A stretch of DNA of 16,813 nucleotides, taken from positions 1 through 16,813 of the forward strand of contig JBGUVL010000067.1 of assembly GCA_045134375.1 (NCBI GenBank). Reading direction: 5' to 3'. The notes beneath the pieces were generated by a model. The model was not told where the DNA came from. It saw only the letters and a program-made list of their open reading frames with translations, and made no database searches. The position numbers and the translations under genes are program-made. The DNA is from JBGUVL01 sp045134375 (lineage in GTDB: Bacteria > Bacillota_I > Bacilli_A > Erysipelotrichales > Erysipelotrichaceae). This document shows, in pieces, positions 14,198 to 16,813 of the stretch (the stretch's first letter is position 1; the number at the start of each line of letters is the position of its first letter).

Positions 14198-14854
14198 ATG
14201 ATTTCAAAAAAAGAATTGCTGCAGCTAACGGGAATTTCTTATGGACAGTTATATCGCTGGAAAAGAGAAGGATTGATACCGGAATCATGGTTTGTGAAAA
14301 AATCATCTTATACAGGGCAAGAAACTTTTTTTCCAAAGGAGAAAATAGTAGAGAGAATTCATGCGATTCAAGAATTAAAGGAACATTATTCTTTAGATGA
14401 AGTTGCAAGAATGCTTTCACCAAAGACCAACAAAGATATTCGAATCAATGAAGAGTATTTACAGCAGATTAAAGATATTGACGAACTCGTTATGAAAAGT
14501 TATCTGCATTATCGAAAAGGGGATCTACATTTTTTTGATGTGTTATTGATGGCTTGCTATAGTTGTATTAAAAAGCAATTATCTCTGCCGAATAACGAAA
14601 TGGAAAAACTAATTGAGTCATCCATCATTTCAGCTCTTAAACTTGGTAGTATTGACATGATGTTCATCGTATTTCAACTTGATTGGAAACCTTATATCAT
14701 TGTATTAAAAGAAAGCAGTTTTCATAAGGATGATAATACAATTTTCTATGATCGGCGAATGGAAATTATGTTGGAATTAAGTGTAAGTGAAGTGAATGAT
14801 ATTTTTAGAAAGAATAATGAATCACTATTTAAGGGAGGAAATGAAAATGAATAA
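14198..14854 (+). CDS. yhbD: YhbD family protein (DUF4004, MerR-like HTH)
   Basis: It matches the YhbD/DUF4004 family of Bacillota. Residues 1-75 form a MerR-like winged helix-turn-helix with the hallmark ISKKELLQLTGISYGQLYRW, then LIPESWF and TGQETFFPKEKI. The rest (about 80-218) is a helical and beta domain with no known ligand. In Bacillus, yhbD lies beside bactofilin-like genes (yhbE/yhbF), and the same pairing is seen here with an 8-nt overlap. A role as regulator of the bactofilin unit is therefore plausible, though not shown. The RBS GGAGGT has a 5-nt gap to ATG. The 218-aa length fits the family. Confidence 0.88.
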   Translation: MISKKELLQLTGISYGQLYRWKREGLIPESWFVKKSSYTGQETFFPKEKIVERIHAIQELKEHYSLDEVARMLSPKTNKDIRINEEYLQQIKDIDELVMKSYLHYRKGDLHFFDVLLMACYSCIKKQLSLPNNEMEKLIESSIISALKLGSIDMMFIVFQLDWKPYIIVLKESSFHKDDNTIFYDRRMEIMLELSVSEVNDIFRKNNESLFKGGNENE

Positions 14855-15515
14855 TATAAAAATTGATGGTTTTGGAAAAGTGAACGAAGGACAATACGAT
14901 TCGATTTCAATTAGCGGTAGTGGGAAACTTTGCGGAGATATTCAATGCAAGCAGTTAAACGTAGAGGGAAGTGGCAAGAGTGAGGGAAATTTAACTTGTG
15001 ATACCATTGTTGTTTCTGGTGTGATGAAAAATGAAGGCAATCTCAATGTTAAAGAAGCTAACATTGAGGGTGTTTGCAATTGTGAAGGAAACCTTAAAGC
15101 AGAACGTATTGTTATCGATGGTGCAATCAAAAGCGAAGGATATTTAAATGCAGAGTATCTAGAAGTCAATGGTGCTTTAAAAAACGATACAGAAATCAAT
15201 GTGGACCATATGATTGTCGATGGAAAGGTCAAAGCAGTCGATATTGTGGGAAGAAAAATTGAGATGAATTCGAACAAAATTTTCCGTGGTTTCTTTTCTA
15301 GTATCAGTCATTTTGAGAATCAAGTGAATACTATTACTTGCGATGAAATCATTGCTTCCTCATTAAAATGTGATAAGATTAGCTGTGACCACATTGTATT
15401 GAAACATGGTTGTAAAATTGATGTAGTGGAATGCTATGGGACATTATCTTATGATTCTACTTGTAATGTTCGTAGTGTCCAAGGCACTTGTGTTGTCAAC
15501 GGAAGTACACGATAG
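14847..15515 (+). CDS. Bactofilin-like polymer-forming cytoskeletal protein (YhbE/YhbF type)
   Basis: Bactofilins polymerise without nucleotide into filaments through a beta-helix core. Residues 8-142 consist of tandem repeats with the pattern G-x-x-K-x-E-G-x-L-x-x-x-x-I-x-V-x, one coil each. A second beta-rich part (about 150-222) has TCDEIIASSLKCDKISCDHIVLKHGCKIDVV. About 13 cysteines are present, unusual for a cytoplasmic filament protein. The start at 14847 is chosen because AGGGAGG lies eight nt upstream; ATG 14841 is too close and 14796 has no RBS. The ATG lies within the end of yhbD (ATGAATAA), so translation is coupled. The product is 222 aa. No membrane anchor is visible. Confidence 0.87.
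   Translation: MNNIKIDGFGKVNEGQYDSISISGSGKLCGDIQCKQLNVEGSGKSEGNLTCDTIVVSGVMKNEGNLNVKEANIEGVCNCEGNLKAERIVIDGAIKSEGYLNAEYLEVNGALKNDTEINVDHMIVDGKVKAVDIVGRKIEMNSNKIFRGFFSSISHFENQVNTITCDEIIASSLKCDKISCDHIVLKHGCKIDVVECYGTLSYDSTCNVRSVQGTCVVNGSTR
14916..15272 (+). repeat. Seven 51-bp coding repeats (17-residue coils)
   Basis: Six exact-length 17-residue units start at Gly24, 41, 58, 75, 92 and 109, followed by a weaker seventh to residue 142. A 16-residue unit (8-23) precedes them. The DNA has diverged, while the Gly, Lys, Glu-Gly and Leu positions recur, so this is a structural repeat, not recent duplication. Confidence 0.85.
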
Positions 15516-15552
15516 AAATCTTTGCTCCTGTTTTTGCTAACCACATAAAATT

Positions 15553-15639
15553 AAAAATCAGAAATTAAGATACAATCCCTCCTTTCATAAAGAACATTAT
15601 TTATTTAGAGGTCATATCATCTTGATTTCTGATTTTTTT
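15553..15639. other. Long hairpin with 47-nt loop carrying an anti-Shine-Dalgarno sequence
   Basis: The arms 15553-15571 and 15619-15637 pair over 19 bp with a single G-U wobble. T runs flank the stem on both strands. It lies between the convergent bactofilin and merR genes, so it can end either transcript. The loop (15572-15618) contains CCCTCCTTTC on the plus strand, matching the 16S rRNA 3' end; the minus strand thus carries AAAGGAGGG. Such a large loop is not typical of a plain terminator. It may be a bidirectional terminator, a small RNA with an SD-binding loop, or a short palindromic element. The remaining spacer up to 15729 shows only a minor ATCAC/GTGAT dyad (15665-15682). Confidence 0.7.
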
Positions 15640-15729
15640 ATTCATAATAGAAAAGTATCGCAATATCACTTATCACGGTGATTTCTTTCTTCATTTTTAT
15701 TTAAGATATGATTTGCATTGTGGTTCTTT

Positions 15730-16542
15730 CTACTTTTGTTTGATTTTTATGGAGATGCGAGTAATATATTGATTGACATCCTTTTCGCTGATTTCACCAA
15801 TCAGATAATCTTCATAAGCATATTTTTCTAATGTTAGATGATGTATTTGTGCATAATCTAACATTTTTTCATAGGTTGTTAATAGATTTCGATAGCTTCC
15901 TTTATGATAGGCACAAAGATAATCACCACCTTCTCTTATTACGGTTTGATGACTTTTGTTTTTTGCATAAACAAACAGATAGGAGTAGTTATACATACGT
16001 TTTTTCTTAATATTTTCTAATGACATGACAATTCCAGCAAATTCTCCACTAGCAATATGATTGGTTTCTAAAAATTCGGTATATTCATTCATAAAGGCAG
16101 CAAAATCTTTTTCATTGACATCTTCGAGAAAATTTGAACGAAGGATATAACGTGGCTTTAATGGGGTAATCGTAATTTGGCTTTTCTCTAATTGGATTCC
16201 TTCTTGGGTAAATTGTTTTAGTGAGGAAATCATATCTTTGATCTGGTAAAGATGATAAATATTTTTTTCAATCTTCGCTTCTTGCTGTTCTAATAGGTCT
16301 AAAAAAATAGTAGGATTACGTTGTGATAGATAATTGCGGATGTCTTTTAAAGACATCCCTAATTTTTTAAGTGTAGTGATTACTTTAAAAGTATCGTATT
16401 GATGATAGGAGTAATAGCGATATCCTTTTTCATCCACATAAACCGGTTTAAATAAATTGATTTCATCATAGTGGAACAGGACATGTTTTTCGACTCCACA
16501 AATTTTAGCAAAAGCTCCACAAGATAGTAATTTTTCTTTCAT
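15730..16542 (-). CDS. MerR family regulator with effector-binding domain (BltR/BmrR type)
   Basis: A 270-aa transcription activator that twists its target promoter when a ligand binds. Residues 1-75 are the MerR winged HTH: CGAFAKICGVEKHVLFHYDEINLFKPVYVDEKGYRYYSYHQ. A dimerising coiled coil (about 80-118) follows, then a C-terminal GyrI-like ligand domain (about 125-270) with YHKGSYRNLLTTYEKML. The RBS AGGAG has an 8-nt gap. It is divergent from an ABC exporter, with a canonical MerR operator in the 84-nt gap, so it most likely activates that exporter in response to a toxic hydrophobic compound. The ligand cannot be told from sequence. A metal sensor is unlikely because the Cys cluster of metal-sensing MerR proteins is absent. 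Confidence 0.92.
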   Translation of the reverse strand: MKEKLLSCGAFAKICGVEKHVLFHYDEINLFKPVYVDEKGYRYYSYHQYDTFKVITTLKKLGMSLKDIRNYLSQRNPTIFLDLLEQQEAKIEKNIYHLYQIKDMISSLKQFTQEGIQLEKSQITITPLKPRYILRSNFLEDVNEKDFAAFMNEYTEFLETNHIASGEFAGIVMSLENIKKKRMYNYSYLFVYAKNKSHQTVIREGGDYLCAYHKGSYRNLLTTYEKMLDYAQIHHLTLEKYAYEDYLIGEISEKDVNQYITRISIKIKQK

Positions 16543-16556
16543 TATTATTGCTCCTA

Positions 16557-16587
16557 TTGACTATAAGGTTACCTTATACTTTATGAT
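16557..16587 (+). promoter_or_regulatory. MerR-type promoter and operator of the ABC transporter
   Basis: The -35 box is TTGACT (16557-16562) and the -10 box TATGAT (16582-16587). The 19-nt spacer is the overlong spacing typical of MerR-activated promoters. A perfect dyad TATAAGGT-T-ACCTTATA (16562-16578) fills it. The same site overlaps the leader of divergent merR, so autoregulation is likely. Confidence 0.85.
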
Positions 16588-16626
16588 ATCTAATACGATG
16601 TATACTGTCAAGAAAGGAGGAACGAT

Positions 16627-16813
16627 ATGAAATTGATCTTACATTATTTAAAACGTTATCCGTTGCTGCTTCTTTGTAATGTGATTTCAGTTTTTGGTTT
16701 TGCACTTGTTGAACTTGGGATACCAACAATTATTGCACAGATGATTGATGTTGGAGTTCAAAACCAAGATCAACAGTATATTTTGCAGATGGGTATGCTG
16801 ATTTTGGTTATTT
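16627..16813 (+). CDS. ABC exporter, N-terminal fragment (cut by window end)
   Basis: The first 62 codons are visible: MKLILHYLKRYPLLLLCNVI, then a hydrophobic span, VELGIPTIIAQMIDVGVQNQDQ, and a second span beginning ILQMGMLILV. This is the usual start of the transmembrane domain of type I ABC exporters with fused ATPase (MdlB/LmrA-like). The IPTIIAQMIDVGV stretch is characteristic. No ATPase motif is in view, so the assignment rests on the N-terminus and on the MerR partner. The RBS AAAGGAGG has a 6-nt gap. Transcription starts at the MerR-controlled promoter. Confidence 0.8.
   Translation, partial: MKLILHYLKRYPLLLLCNVISVFGFALVELGIPTIIAQMIDVGVQNQDQQYILQMGMLILVI

Noticed and set aside
14916..15272. 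CRISPR-like array or DNA tandem repeat
   Set aside because: The period is 51 bp and only amino-acid positions recur, so it is a protein beta-helix repeat; no CRISPR array or cas gene is in the window.
14942..15277. Minus-strand 111-codon frame opposite the bactofilin
   Set aside because: Its Pro/Ser-rich product is the mirror of the Gly/Glu repeat in the bactofilin frame; it has no RBS.

Overview
The window reads as ordinary chromosome from a low-GC Gram-positive bacterium. Strong Shine-Dalgarno sites, TTGACA/TATAAT promoters, hairpin-plus-T-run terminators, RqcH, YneF, YhbD/bactofilin, DegV, a CBS-domain family II pyrophosphatase and a DUF1836 protein all point to Bacillota. Erysipelotrichia is my best guess, but that is inference from gene content and base composition. 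The standard code is used: conserved tryptophans are TGG, and every intact gene ends in TAA or TAG.

Layout. At 1-2600 are tRNA-Thr(UGU), a short serine O-acetyltransferase (cysE) and a CBS/DRTGG-regulated Mn-dependent pyrophosphatase. At 2600-5070 rqcH (minus) diverges from gmk (plus). At 5070-6400 is a visibly A+T-richer accessory patch holding two decayed ORFs and a split long palindrome. At 6400-9530 are a DUF1836 regulator (minus), a divergent degV-type fatty-acid-binding protein, an unrecognised 122-aa gene with an operator-like promoter, yneF, and a monofunctional peptidoglycan glycosyltransferase. At 9530-11300 gltX (minus) sits beside tRNA-Gln(CUG) and tRNA-Glu(CUC), the two tRNA types a Bacillota GluRS normally charges. 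At 11300-12640 are a two-gene membrane/zinc-ribbon unit and a 58-aa 2[4Fe-4S] ferredoxin. At 12640-15640 are miaB and a yhbD-bactofilin operon, followed by an unusual 85-nt hairpin. At 15730-16813 a MerR regulator diverges from the start of an ABC exporter (cut by the window end), with a textbook MerR operator between them.

Most genes are single units with their own promoter and terminator. Clear couplings are yhbD with its bactofilin (overlapping ends), the 11655/12069 membrane pair, merR with the ABC transporter, and gltX with tRNA-Gln (overlapping divergent promoters). Several apparent long-ORF starts are wrong: ribosome-binding sites and promoters place degV at 7104, the glycosyltransferase at 8788, gltX at 10974, the small membrane protein at 12069 and the bactofilin at 14847.

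I did not find a convincing wholly new multi-gene system. The best leads are the hairpin at 15553-15637 with a perfect anti-Shine-Dalgarno sequence in its loop, the eroded two-gene patch with its split palindrome, the unknown gene at 8002 with a palindrome over its -10 box, and the Cys-rich bactofilin with exact 17-residue repeats.
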